From Nanobdellota archaeon (lineage in GTDB: Archaea > Nanobdellota > Nanobdellia > Woesearchaeales > JAGLXL01), in NCBI GenBank assembly GCA_023132895.1, contig JAGLXL010000003.1:1-64000 (forward strand): a stretch of 64,000 nucleotides of DNA, in the 5' to 3' direction. A model generated the notes under the pieces. The model was not told the origin of the DNA. It made no database searches and was given only the letters and a program-made list of their open reading frames with translations. This document shows, one piece after another, positions 8,056 through 16,930 of the stretch. Position 1 is the stretch's first letter, and the number at the start of each line of letters is the position of its first letter. The translations under genes were made by a program, and so were the position numbers.

Positions 8056-9408
8056 ATGGTATTAGACAAACTAGGGGAATCATTGAAGAATACTTTGGGT
8101 AAAATAGCCAAAAGTATCTTTGTAGATGAAAAACTAGTCAATGAATTGGTTAAGGATATTCAAAAGGCGTTTTTATCTGCAGATGTTAATGTTCAATTAG
8201 TTTTTAACCTGACCAAAGGCATAAAAGAAAGAGCTTTGAAAGAAGATTTGCCAAAAGGACTGGATAAACGAGAGCATTTAGTCAATATTGTCTATGAAGA
8301 GTTGACTAATTTCTTGGGCAAGGATGTTTTTGAGATTAAGGTTGATAAAAAACCAACTAAAATCATGTTAGTGGGCTTGTTTGGTAATGGCAAGACAACT
8401 ACAGCTGGCAAATTAGCTAAGTTTTACAAGAAAAGAGGATACAAGATTGCTTTAATCCAGACAGATACTTGGAGACCGGCTGCTTATGAGCAGTTGGAAC
8501 AGCTGAGCAAACAAGTTGGCTGTGATTTTTTTGGTGTCAAAGGTGAAAAAGATCCAGTTAAGATATATAATCAGTTTGTTGATAAGCTGGGCAAGTATGA
8601 TTTAGTTGTGGTTGATACTGCTGGAAGAGATGCTTTGTCTGAGGAACTGGTTACAGAATTGAACAATATTAATTCAACTGTTAAGGCTGATGAAAGATTA
8701 TTGGTTATTTCTGCTGATATTGGTCAGACAGCTCAGATGCAAGCAGAGAAATTTCATGAAACTATTAATGTTAATGGAGTTATCATTACTCGTCTGGATG
8801 GAACTGCTAAAGGCGGCGGTGCTTTGTCTGCATGTTCTGTAACTGATGCTCCGGTGAAGTTTATTGGTGTGGGCGAGAAGCTAGAGGAATTTGAATTATT
8901 TAATCCAAAAAGATTTGTTGGCCGTCTTTTGGGAATGGGTGATATTGAAACTTTACTTGAGAAAGCAAAAGAAGCCATGCCAGAGGAACAAGCAGAAGAT
9001 TTAGGCCAGAGATTTTTGAAAGGTGATTTTACTTTAATTGATTTGTATGAACAGATGACAGCCATGAAGAAGATGGGTTCTATCAGCAAGCTGATGGAAA
9101 TGATTCCTGGTTTTTCTAAAATTAAACTGCCAAAAGAAGTTCTTAATGTTCAGGAAGAGAAATTAAAGAAATGGAAGATCTGTATGGATTCAATGACCAA
9201 GAAAGAGTTGGAAGAGCCTTCTGTAATTGATAGGAGCAGAATGGAAAGGATTGCCAAAGGTGCTGGCTGTTCGACCCAAGATGTTAAGGATTTGATCAAG
9301 CAATACAACATGAGCAAGAAAATGAGCAAGATGCTCAAAGGCGGCAAGAACATGGACAAATTAATGAAGAAGTTTGGCGGGAAGCTGCCTCAAGGCATGG
9401 GGATGTAG
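8056..9408 (+). CDS. srp54: Signal recognition particle protein SRP54
   Basis: This GTPase binds signal sequences and 7S RNA to target nascent proteins to the membrane. The order is the N domain (helical, residues 1-90), the G domain with P-loop GLFGNGKTTTAGKLAKFY (about 103-120), DTWRPAAYEQL, DTAGRD, TRLDGTAKGGGALS and a guanine-specificity motif. The Met-rich M domain follows (about 300-450, ending in GKLPQGMGM). In the P-loop the usual GSGKTTT reads GNGKTTT. At 450 residues it is full length. A TATA box and hairpin precede it. Confidence 0.97.
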   Translation: MVLDKLGESLKNTLGKIAKSIFVDEKLVNELVKDIQKAFLSADVNVQLVFNLTKGIKERALKEDLPKGLDKREHLVNIVYEELTNFLGKDVFEIKVDKKPTKIMLVGLFGNGKTTTAGKLAKFYKKRGYKIALIQTDTWRPAAYEQLEQLSKQVGCDFFGVKGEKDPVKIYNQFVDKLGKYDLVVVDTAGRDALSEELVTELNNINSTVKADERLLVISADIGQTAQMQAEKFHETINVNGVIITRLDGTAKGGGALSACSVTDAPVKFIGVGEKLEEFELFNPKRFVGRLLGMGDIETLLEKAKEAMPEEQAEDLGQRFLKGDFTLIDLYEQMTAMKKMGSISKLMEMIPGFSKIKLPKEVLNVQEEKLKKWKICMDSMTKKELEEPSVIDRSRMERIAKGAGCSTQDVKDLIKQYNMSKKMSKMLKGGKNMDKLMKKFGGKLPQGMGM

Positions 9409-9457
9409 TTTTCTAAAACAACAATCTTTATAAGCGACAAGTTTTCTTTTAAAGGTA

Positions 9458-10096
9458 ATGAATATTGAACAAGCAAAAGAAAACTGGGATTATGCTCAAA
9501 AAGCTTTGGCTGAAATTCATCCTTCTTTTAAATTACATCAAGGAATGCCTTATGGTAGGGTGGTAGTTGGTTTTAAGGAAGATGTCAATCCACATAATAT
9601 GTTTAGTGAATACTTTAGAAAAGCTGTTGCAGCATTAGGTGAAAGATTTAAAGATATTTGGTTTGATTTTTTTAATCTAGATGATTTTTATACTAAACAT
9701 TTGTCTCTTGATTTAACCCAGGTTGCAAAAGAAGAAAGAAGAGTGATTACTCTTAAAGACAGAGAAGAAAGGCTTGATAGTTTATTAGTCGATGAAAAAA
9801 ATATTACTTTAGTAGATATAACTACCAGAGAAGTTGGCCATCTTTATAGTAAAAATGATGATTACACTGAAGTTAATTTTGGTGCAGATGATAGGCGGCG
9901 TTTCCCGACAGAAGATTTATTAAGAATAGGAGCTGAATTAAGAAGCCAAAGAATTATTTTAGATGTTTATTCTGACAAAACAGCAGAATTGCTTGCTTAT
10001 GACCACCCTGATGATGTAGACATACCAACAGGGAAACCAGGTATCAGCAGGGAAGATTTCTTAGAGGTTTTTTCAGAAAAGCCTGAAGGACAATAA
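9458..10096 (+). CDS. Hypothetical protein, 212 residues
   Basis: Unrecognised. The soluble protein starts MNIEQAKENWDYAQKALAEI after a TATA box (CTTTATAAG, about 9427-9435) with almost no 5' UTR. The C-terminal half is charged, with a proline-containing turn (DHPDDVDIPTGKPGI). It stands between srp54 and another unknown gene on the same strand, 35 bases apart. No motif suggests a reaction. Confidence 0.65.
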   Translation: MNIEQAKENWDYAQKALAEIHPSFKLHQGMPYGRVVVGFKEDVNPHNMFSEYFRKAVAALGERFKDIWFDFFNLDDFYTKHLSLDLTQVAKEERRVITLKDREERLDSLLVDEKNITLVDITTREVGHLYSKNDDYTEVNFGADDRRRFPTEDLLRIGAELRSQRIILDVYSDKTAELLAYDHPDDVDIPTGKPGISREDFLEVFSEKPEGQ

Positions 10097-10131
10097 TCTT
10101 TTTATATTAGTTTTGTTTATTCTTGTTTTTA

Positions 10132-10461
10132 ATGGAGAAAGTTGTTTTTAAGGGGTTAACGGATTTAATTCTGGAAGAAGGAAGCAAAGATGTAGATGCA
10201 ATTGTTGCAGAAGCAGTTAGCCGTTATGGTTTTAATGGACCTAAAACAAGAGTTGAGGTTTTGGTGGCAATTGCATTGGCAGAAGATAATATTACTGAAT
10301 CGCCAGACGATATTTTTACTAAGAAAAGCAAAGGTTCTGTTTATACAGAGGAATTATTGAGATATTTAGAAGATTCTAATGGTGTGTTAGATGATCCTGG
10401 GATGCAGAAATTCTATGATGATTTTAAGGCTCGATTTGCTCCAGATTCTGAAGAACAATAG
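10132..10461 (+). CDS. Hypothetical protein, 109 residues
   Basis: Unrecognised acidic, mainly helical protein. The ATG at 10132 (MEKVVFKGLTDLILEEGSKD) is preferred over the TTG at 10123 because of the TATA-like TTTTTATATT at about 10099. Its 3' end overlaps the convergent gene at 10424-10867 by 38 bases, so the two transcripts are antisense to each other there. Confidence 0.65.
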   Translation: MEKVVFKGLTDLILEEGSKDVDAIVAEAVSRYGFNGPKTRVEVLVAIALAEDNITESPDDIFTKKSKGSVYTEELLRYLEDSNGVLDDPGMQKFYDDFKARFAPDSEEQ

Positions 10462-10867
10462 GTTTCATGCCAAGAATTTCTTCCTTAGAATCAACTTCCG
10501 GGATTTGGTTAAGAAGAAATATTTTTTTGTTTAAATGGAAGGCAATGCCCATTTCCAAGAAAGTGTTGGCGCCAATATAACCTTTGATGTTGTTTTTTTC
10601 GTAATTGGTTATGAGGACGGCGTCTGCCCATTTAATTTTATTGAAATGGATTTTAATGGCTTCTGCTTTTCTATCCCAGACCCAGCTGTTAGGGTTTGTT
10701 TCGGTTTTTCTTAATTGGTAATATTCTTGGACAGTGATTAGATTGTTGTCTTTATCTTTGATTTCTGTGGGCGGCAATTTAACTTCATGGCCTAAGGCTT
10801 CTAATTGCTGTTTGACTTTCAATATTTCATCAAAAAAAGCAATGCTGCCGCAGATGGTTATTTTCAT
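10424..10867 (-). CDS. Nucleoside 2-deoxyribosyltransferase-like protein
   Basis: The 147-residue protein begins with a Rossmann-like strand-turn, KITICGSIAFFDEI. It has WADAVLITNYEKNNIKGYIG followed by ANTFLEMGIAFHLNKKIFLL. The pattern ICGS..., ADAVLITN... and (T)xxEMGIAF is characteristic of the nucleoside 2-deoxyribosyltransferase-like superfamily, where the Glu of the EMG motif is the likely nucleophile. Actual substrate is not predictable. It could be a nucleotide-cleaning N-glycosidase (DNPH1/Rcl-like) rather than a true transferase. It overlaps the opposing gene by 38 bases. Confidence 0.7.
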   Translation of the reverse strand: MKITICGSIAFFDEILKVKQQLEALGHEVKLPPTEIKDKDNNLITVQEYYQLRKTETNPNSWVWDRKAEAIKIHFNKIKWADAVLITNYEKNNIKGYIGANTFLEMGIAFHLNKKIFLLNQIPEVDSKEEILGMKPIVLQNLEQIEP

Positions 10868-10976
10868 GTAAAACAGAAAGATATGGTTTTATTTATATGT
10901 TTTTATGACAATTTAATTTTTCTTCAAAGAATTTAAATAGTTAAATAATTTATTTACTTAAAACTAAGTGATTTTC

Positions 10977-12758
10977 ATGGCTAAAAAAGAGATAAAAAAA
11001 GAAATTAAAGAAGCTGAAAAAAAAGAGAAAAAGGAATTAAAATATTTGATGCGGGATTTCTATGAATTAAAACATTTGCTTAGTTTAGCTAGAGAAGGAA
11101 AAGAAATGTTTGAAAAGGGAGAATTAAAGCGATTGGAAACAATACAACCTCATCTTCGAAAAACTCTTCGGGGCGGATTTTTTTCTGGTGAAGAAAGAGT
11201 TGAATATCGAATGGCTAGAAATTACAAGCAAATGAAAGAAGCTTTGGTGGTAGTTGAGACTGTTCTTCCGAAAAAGGATGTTTCAAAAATTAATAATCTC
11301 TTAAAGGATACAGATGTTTTTGATGCTGATCTTAAAAAACTTGGTTCCAGAAAAGGAACTATTGAAAAAGCAGTTGATGATGTTAAAAAGAAACCAGAAG
11401 CAATTAAGAGAGTTGTTAGTTTAATAGAAGGGGCAATAAAAGACGTCCGGGCTTTTGAAGAAAGGATCAGTGAATTAATTGAGGCAACTGATAAAATTCT
11501 CCATGGCAAAGATATTAAAATGATAGAAGGTATGGGAGAAGCTGGTGATTTTGAGGCAAAGGCAAAAAGTATCAAAAAAGTTCTTAACAAAGCGAAAATA
11601 AGACTTTATTACCATACAGACATGGATGGAACTGTGGCGGCTTTATTAATCAAATTGTTTTCTGGGGCAGAAATAGTTGAGTTTGTCCCTTGTCCTTTTC
11701 AGAATTTTCCTAGAAAAGAGCCTTTAAAAGATTCTTTTGATGTGTTTGTAGACTGTAGGCCTAAAGAACAGGGCAAAGACATTATCAGGATTGACCATCA
11801 TTTTGCTGGGGAAAGCAAAGAATATTTGGCAGTGCCAAGCATCTTGGTGGACACAAGATTTGAGTCAGCAGTAACTTTGGTGGCGATTGTGTTTGGATTA
11901 AGTTTTGAAGAAGTCTTTTTGAGAACAATGGACAAGTCTGACAGTGGAAGGAAAAATGCATTTTCTGGGTTTAAGTTCAAGGATGATACACTTAACAGAG
12001 TTCTTAATGAAATAACTGCTGAAGATCTTAAAGATTTTGCAATTTTCAGAGATAAAGTTATTTCATTTATGGAAAAAGGGTTTGCTGTTGAAAAAGTTGA
12101 GGACAAGAGTAAAAAAGAGCAAGAACTTGGGGTAAAGTATGGTTTGGTTATAGAAAATATTAAGAAAACCCCCCGCTCTCCTTTGACTAAGATATTTCAC
12201 ACACCAACACATGAAGGCTTTTTTGCTAAAAAAATATTCAAGATGACGCCGGGTGATTTTTTTGGGAATATTAATAATTATGTCAAAGAAAATTATTCAG
12301 AGACCTCTGGAAAAACAGGAATTGCAACTTATCTTGCAGTTGGGTATTATAATAAGAAGTTAAGAAGTGGAGAAGATCATCCTGAACCTTATGAATTGTT
12401 TGTGTCAAGAAGCCAGTACAATGCTAATTTAAACATTGGCGAAATAATCGAAAGGGCAAAAATTATAGCCAAAATCAGTAATGGTGGTGGGAGGCCAGGG
12501 GTTGGTGGAATTAATGCCGGTGCTATCAGTATCATTGAAGATCAAGTTGCTATGGAAAGATTTGGAAAGCATTATGTATACTTAAAACTCAGAGAAAAGA
12601 TTACTAAGGAAGAGCAAAAAGAGCTTCAAGAAGAAGCTCAAAAAAGATTTGAGGTTGCTTCCAAAAGAAAAATAGCAAATTATGATCAACAAGCAAAGGA
12701 AAAGGCAATAGTTGCTTTAAATTATATTGTAACCACAATCAGAAACAACTCCAGATAA
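10977..12758 (+). CDS. DHH-family phosphoesterase with N-terminal coiled-coil region
   Basis: The protein of about 593 residues joins a charged helical N-terminus (about 1-200) to a DHH/DHHA1 phosphoesterase. It has YYHTDMDGTVAALLIK (about 213-228, the D-x-D metal motif), FVDCRPKE, IDHHFAG (about 270-276, the DHH motif), and late in the protein SNGGGRPGVGGINAG (about 505-519), resembling the DHHA1 GGGH substrate motif but with Arg for His. Archaeal relatives include GAN/RecJ-like nucleases and oligoribonucleases; which one applies is unclear. The ATG at 10977 is preferred to GTG 10968 because GTGATT upstream acts as the Shine-Dalgarno sequence. Confidence 0.8.
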   Translation: MAKKEIKKEIKEAEKKEKKELKYLMRDFYELKHLLSLAREGKEMFEKGELKRLETIQPHLRKTLRGGFFSGEERVEYRMARNYKQMKEALVVVETVLPKKDVSKINNLLKDTDVFDADLKKLGSRKGTIEKAVDDVKKKPEAIKRVVSLIEGAIKDVRAFEERISELIEATDKILHGKDIKMIEGMGEAGDFEAKAKSIKKVLNKAKIRLYYHTDMDGTVAALLIKLFSGAEIVEFVPCPFQNFPRKEPLKDSFDVFVDCRPKEQGKDIIRIDHHFAGESKEYLAVPSILVDTRFESAVTLVAIVFGLSFEEVFLRTMDKSDSGRKNAFSGFKFKDDTLNRVLNEITAEDLKDFAIFRDKVISFMEKGFAVEKVEDKSKKEQELGVKYGLVIENIKKTPRSPLTKIFHTPTHEGFFAKKIFKMTPGDFFGNINNYVKENYSETSGKTGIATYLAVGYYNKKLRSGEDHPEPYELFVSRSQYNANLNIGEIIERAKIIAKISNGGGRPGVGGINAGAISIIEDQVAMERFGKHYVYLKLREKITKEEQKELQEEAQKRFEVASKRKIANYDQQAKEKAIVALNYIVTTIRNNSR

Positions 12759-13097
12759 TTATTTATTTTCAATTATTTCTGTTAATCCGTAATGTTTTGA
12801 ATCATAACCAGATGAAAATCCATGAGTTATAATTCTAACATCAGTTTCTGTTTCACGAGATAATCTAACAGTAAATCCGCTAACATCAATCGCAGTTCCT
12901 GTTGCCTGAATTCCTTGTTCTTGTTTCAGACGGTCAAAAAGACTTTCTGAAAGATCAACATGACATCGAAAAGATTTTTGGTAGAAAAAACTTGCAATCC
13001 AACTGCCAGCTTTGCTTAGAAGACCTCTTGAGCTTTCGTATTCTTCTAATTCCTTTTTATACACTTCATTGATAAACTGTATTACAGTGTCGGCCAT
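12759..13097 (-). CDS. Hypothetical protein, 112 residues
   Basis: Unrecognised. It begins MADTVIQFINEVYKKELEEY and its stop codon directly abuts the stop of the convergent DHH gene (12758/12759). It is soluble, without signal or membrane segments. A TATA-like sequence (TATTTATACTATT on its strand, about 13113-13125) lies just upstream, and the detached thrS tail lies beyond that. Confidence 0.6.
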   Translation of the reverse strand: MADTVIQFINEVYKKELEEYESSRGLLSKAGSWIASFFYQKSFRCHVDLSESLFDRLKQEQGIQATGTAIDVSGFTVRLSRETETDVRIITHGFSSGYDSKHYGLTEIIENK

Positions 13098-13132
13098 GAG
13101 AATGATTTCTTGGAAATAGTATAAATACTTTG

Positions 13133-13183
13133 TTATTTTTTATCTTCAACTTCTTTTTTTAGTTTTTTAATCAAATCTTCAAC
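13133..13183 (-). pseudogene. Detached copy of the thrS 3' end (last 16 codons plus stop)
   Basis: On the minus strand these 51 bases encode VEDLIKKLKKEVEDKK and a stop. The intact ThrRS ends VDDLIKKLKTEVEDKK (14530-14580). There are four base differences (two synonymous, two conservative or mild substitutions) and the frame is open. Similarity ends abruptly upstream. The HD-domain gene (13171-14508) lies between the two copies, and its last codons are read in another frame from this duplicated piece. Confidence 0.9.
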
Positions 13184-14508
13184 AATTCCTTAATCCTCTC
13201 AGTGTCATGCCCCTCTCCTTTAAGAATTTCCAGCCCTTTATCTACTCCTTGTTTTGTTAAGATTAATTTGATGTTAAGGGCATCTTTTTGTGAGAAATTT
13301 TTAAACAATATCCCCCAGTTATACTGGACTTTCTTTTCCTTTTCTCCAACACCAAACCAATCCTGGATGATATCTTCATCAGATCTTTTTAAATTGTGAT
13401 AGAGATACGTCAAGAAACCAAAAAACTCTGCGTCAATTTTAATATCACCATGATGGCCTTGAAATTTGTCTCCTTTTTTGAAGTCTTTAAAAGCTAGTTC
13501 GATAGTGTGGTCTGAAAATCCAGTGCCGTTAGCATCAGCCATATTGGCAAACATCAAACCATAAAAAATGTAATCATTGTAGATTGTTCTTTTTTTAATT
13601 CCTACTTTGGCTAATTTTTTCTCTCTGGCCCATTTTAAGTATTTTTTTAATTTTTTAATATCTTTCTCTTTAATGTAGTCTTTATAATTCATGGACGGGT
13701 CGTTAAACAAAGTCTGATGATGTTGGATCATTCGGGAAACAAACAGATAATCATTCCTGCTTAGGCCACACTCATCTAATAAGTCTTTAAATTTTTCAAT
13801 TTTTTCCCGGGATAAAATAAGGTAATGCAAATCAATCTTAAGCAGATTTATCTTTTGCTGCTGCCTTGCTTTCTTTTTTTCGTTCAAACCTTCAAAACCT
13901 GACTCTAGCTGAGCAATTTCTTTTTTTATTCTTTCGGCAATATGCTCAAATAATTTATCGAAATGAACTTTTTTACTTGATAAAATTTGGAAAAAAGACC
14001 AGCCATATTCATCATGCCGCTGGAATTTCCTTAACTTAAAAGTCTCATCTTCAAATTCTTTTTCCCATTTTTCTGTATTGTATAATTTACCTAAGTCATG
14101 AAACAAAACTGTTAAAAACAGCAAGGTCTGCAGATTTTTAGAACAAAAAGGCGGTTTATGGATCAATAATTTTCGTAATTCTCTCCTGCCTAATTTAGTT
14201 TTCTTTTCGATGGTTTGAAGGAGATTCTCCATGTTATTAACAAAAATATCATCAGTAGAAAAATCCTTGGCCACCATATCCATAAAAGTGTCGAAACTAT
14301 GCATCACCATATACTGGTGATATAACAAGGTTTCAGTGCCGTGGAACTGGTCATTATGATGGACGCGACTAAATTCTTCAAAAAGCTGATGAAAAACACT
14401 TTCTGCTTTTTGAAAAGATTCTCTGTTCCTTATGTATTTTCTAATTAAGCTTTTGTTAAATTCAATCAATTCCTTGGGGCTGGCACGAGGCTTGAGTCTA
14501 AGTTCCAT
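13171..14508 (-). CDS. HD-superfamily metal-dependent phosphohydrolase
   Basis: The protein of about 445 residues has an HD signature, LTVLFHDLGKLYNTEKWE, near residue 145. Upstream His residues (HRVHHNDQFHGTE region, near 50) and later His motifs (MIQHHQTLFNDPS; FQGHHGDIKI) could complete a one- or two-metal site. HD proteins act on nucleotides, cyclic nucleotides or RNA ends; the substrate is not deducible. The ATG at 14508 follows an AGGTGATT Shine-Dalgarno sequence. It lies between the intact thrS 3' end and the detached thrS tail, so it is probably the cargo of an insertion and may be read through from thrS. Confidence 0.8.
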   Translation of the reverse strand: MELRLKPRASPKELIEFNKSLIRKYIRNRESFQKAESVFHQLFEEFSRVHHNDQFHGTETLLYHQYMVMHSFDTFMDMVAKDFSTDDIFVNNMENLLQTIEKKTKLGRRELRKLLIHKPPFCSKNLQTLLFLTVLFHDLGKLYNTEKWEKEFEDETFKLRKFQRHDEYGWSFFQILSSKKVHFDKLFEHIAERIKKEIAQLESGFEGLNEKKKARQQQKINLLKIDLHYLILSREKIEKFKDLLDECGLSRNDYLFVSRMIQHHQTLFNDPSMNYKDYIKEKDIKKLKKYLKWAREKKLAKVGIKKRTIYNDYIFYGLMFANMADANGTGFSDHTIELAFKDFKKGDKFQGHHGDIKIDAEFFGFLTYLYHNLKRSDEDIIQDWFGVGEKEKKVQYNWGILFKNFSQKDALNIKLILTKQGVDKGLEILKGEGHDTERIKELLKI

Positions 14509-14529
14509 ATAAATCACCTTTTTTGATTA

Positions 14530-16257
14530 TTATTTTTTATCTTCAACTTCTGTTTTTAGTTTTTTAATTAAATCATCGACCTTCTTTTCGCCGTGGACTT
14601 TATTGTCTCGAGTTCTGACATTGACAGTTTTATTTTTGACTTCAGTGTCGCCAATGACAAGAATGTAGTTAAATTTGTTCAATTGGGCTTCTCTGATTTT
14701 TTTACTGGTGGATTCAACTTTGGTGTCTAAAACAACTCTAAAGCCAGCTTTGAAAAATTCATCTTTGACTTGTTGGGCGAATTTGTTGTGCCGATCGGCA
14801 ATTGGCAGGATAATAATTTGGTTGGGGTTAAGCCATAATGGGAAGTTGCCAGCATAATGCTCGATTAAAACTCCGATGAAACGTTCCATAGAGCCGAAGA
14901 TTGTTCGGTGAAGCATGACTGGTCTTTTGTCCTGGCTGCCCTTTTCATCCATGTAAGTCAAGTTATATCTGTCAGGCATACTGAAGTCAACTTGAATAGT
15001 GGCACATTGATGGGTTCGGCCAATGGCGTCTTTGAGATGAAAATCAATTTTTGGTCCATAGAAAGCTCCTTCGCCAGGATTTAATTTATAATCTAATTTT
15101 TTTTCTTTTAGAGTTTCTTTTAAAATCTTTTCAGCTTTATTCCACATCTCTTTTGTGCCAATACTTTTTTTAGGTTTGGTAGAGAGTTCAACTTCGTAAT
15201 CAAAACCAAAGGTTTTGTAAATAAAATGAGCTAAATCAATTAAGTTTTTGATTTCATCTTTTAATTGTGAAGGCAGACAAAAAACATGGGCATCGTCTTG
15301 AGTAAAAACTCTGACACGGAATAAACCAGAGAGAACACCACTTAATTCATGTCTGTGCACCAGGCCAAATTCAGCCATCCTGATTGGGAATTCTTTGTAG
15401 CTGTGGAGTTTTTCTTTATAAATTAAGATTTGACCAGGACAATTCATGGGCTTAAGCGCATTTTCCTGCTCATCAATCTTGGTGAAATACATATTTTCCT
15501 TGAAATTATCCCAATGACCAGATTTTAACCATAAATTTTTGTGCATGAGAATTGGTGTTTTGGCTTCGATGTAATTTCTTTTTCTTAATTCTTCCCGCAT
15601 GAATAAAACTAAGGTTTTGAAAAGATAAACACCGCCATCATGGTAAAAAGGCATGCCCGGTGCTTCTTCATGAAAAGAGAAGAGGTCAAGTTTGGCGCCT
15701 ATCTTCCTGTGGTCACGTTTTTCTGCTTCCTGCAAAAGATGCAAGTATTTTTTCAATTGTTTTTTGTCTGGGAAAGAAATGCCATAGATTCTTTGTAAGG
15801 AGGGTTTGTTTGAATCTCCTCTCCAATAAGCACTTGAAATTTTAGTTAATTTGAAAGCTTTGATTTGGCCAGTTGATTTTAAGTGAGGGCCTTGGCAAAG
15901 GTCAATGAACTCACTTTGCTGATAAGCTGTGACTTTTTTTTCTCCGGCTTTTTTGAGTTCTTCAATAAGTTCTATTTTGAATTTATTGTCTTTGAAGAGT
16001 TTTTTAGCTTCAGCAATGGTTAAGGTTTTTTTGATGATTTTTTGGTCTTTTTTTGCCAGTTCCTTCATCTTTTCTTCTATTTTTTTCAAGTCATTAGGTG
16101 TAAAAGGCTCTTTTTTATAGAAGTCATAATAAAAGCCGGTTTCAATGGTCGGGCCAATAGTTGTTTTGGCTTTAGGCCAGAGCTGTAAAACTGCCTGAGC
16201 CATTAAATGTGCTGAGGAATGCCAAAACTTATCTTGGTCTTTGAATTTGAAATCCAT
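14530..16257 (-). CDS. thrS: Threonyl-tRNA synthetase, bacterial-type, without TGS domain
   Basis: This enzyme charges tRNA(Thr). It begins directly with the bacterial-type N2 editing domain: HSSAHLMAQAVLQLWP (about 12-27) and DLCQGPHLKSTGQ (about 122-134). The class II catalytic core follows, with motif 2 around FGLVHRHELSGVLSGLFRVR and motif 3 around RPVMLHRTIFGSMERFIG. The anticodon-binding domain ends at VEDKK. At 575 residues it lacks the about 60-residue TGS domain of bacterial ThrRS. Most archaea use a DTD-like editing domain instead, so this gene is probably of bacterial origin. Its 3' end is duplicated at 13133-13183. Confidence 0.96.
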   Translation of the reverse strand: MDFKFKDQDKFWHSSAHLMAQAVLQLWPKAKTTIGPTIETGFYYDFYKKEPFTPNDLKKIEEKMKELAKKDQKIIKKTLTIAEAKKLFKDNKFKIELIEELKKAGEKKVTAYQQSEFIDLCQGPHLKSTGQIKAFKLTKISSAYWRGDSNKPSLQRIYGISFPDKKQLKKYLHLLQEAEKRDHRKIGAKLDLFSFHEEAPGMPFYHDGGVYLFKTLVLFMREELRKRNYIEAKTPILMHKNLWLKSGHWDNFKENMYFTKIDEQENALKPMNCPGQILIYKEKLHSYKEFPIRMAEFGLVHRHELSGVLSGLFRVRVFTQDDAHVFCLPSQLKDEIKNLIDLAHFIYKTFGFDYEVELSTKPKKSIGTKEMWNKAEKILKETLKEKKLDYKLNPGEGAFYGPKIDFHLKDAIGRTHQCATIQVDFSMPDRYNLTYMDEKGSQDKRPVMLHRTIFGSMERFIGVLIEHYAGNFPLWLNPNQIIILPIADRHNKFAQQVKDEFFKAGFRVVLDTKVESTSKKIREAQLNKFNYILVIGDTEVKNKTVNVRTRDNKVHGEKKVDDLIKKLKTEVEDKK

Positions 16258-16314
16258 GGTGGTTAGAAAAGAGTTTTGGTTTAAAAAGATTTAGGTTTAG
16301 GCGAGGGTTTGTTT

Positions 16315-16713
16315 TTACCAATCAAATTTCCATCTTAATTTGCTGGTTTTGTCGATAAGTTCGATGTCTTCTGATTTAATGGCTTTTTCTTTTAAGAGTT
16401 TGGCGATGTTTTTGATTCTTTTGCCGTTGATATCGGCATCGCCCTGATAGAAACTGTAAACCTGAATGATTTCATCGAATAAGTTGATTTGCTGCCTGAA
16501 ATTGCTTTTTTTAGGTTCTTCATCCTGGAGAGCATAGTAATCAATTCTTAATTCAAGGAATCTTTTGACTAGTCTTAAGAGCCGGTCTCTGTCATATTCC
16601 ATGTTGATTAAGAAATCAAGGACAGCTTTGGCATCTTTATTGATGCTAAGCGGTTCTTTTTTTGGCAAAGGTTTGAGAATGCGAAGTTTTCGAAGTATAG
16701 TGCTTAAAGCCAT
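16315..16713 (-). CDS. Hypothetical protein, 132 residues
   Basis: Unrecognised helical, basic protein starting MALSTILRKLRILKPLPKKE. It contains several positively charged helices (NMEYDRDRLLRLVKRFLELR), which would fit nucleic-acid or protein binding, but no named domain is evident. It lies just upstream of thrS on the same strand (57-base gap). Its own upstream region holds a cluster of short hairpins (16751-16852). Confidence 0.6.
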   Translation of the reverse strand: MALSTILRKLRILKPLPKKEPLSINKDAKAVLDFLINMEYDRDRLLRLVKRFLELRIDYYALQDEEPKKSNFRQQINLFDEIIQVYSFYQGDADINGKRIKNIAKLLKEKAIKSEDIELIDKTSKLRWKFDW

Positions 16714-16750
16714 TTTACCCTCTCTTTGAAAAAATACTGTTTTTTCTAAG

Positions 16751-16852
16751 AGATACTAAAAAAGAGCTTTGCTCTTTTTGTATCCCAGAAAATCGCCAAA
16801 GCGATTTTCGCTGGATACTAAAAATTTGTGTTTTTCAAATTTTTTAGTATCT
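16751..16852. repeat. Cluster of three perfect short hairpins inside an outer stem
   Basis: Hairpin 1 is at 16759-16767/16771-16779 (9 bp, loop TTT). Hairpin 2 is at 16788-16796/16801-16809 (9 bp, loop CAAA) and continues outward through GTATCC/GGATAC (16780-16785/16813-16818). Hairpin 3 is at 16820-16828/16836-16844. An outer stem, AGATACTAAA/TTTAGTATCT (16751-16760/16843-16852), closes the set. It sits between divergent genes. Function unknown; similar clusters occur at 31561-31704 and 35902-36047. Confidence 0.75.
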
Positions 16853-16930
16853 TTTTAGTTATTAATTTATTTTGCTTTATTAAGTTTTCTTTTCAAAACA
16901 TATAAATAGAATCTCAAAATTCTTTGTCTC

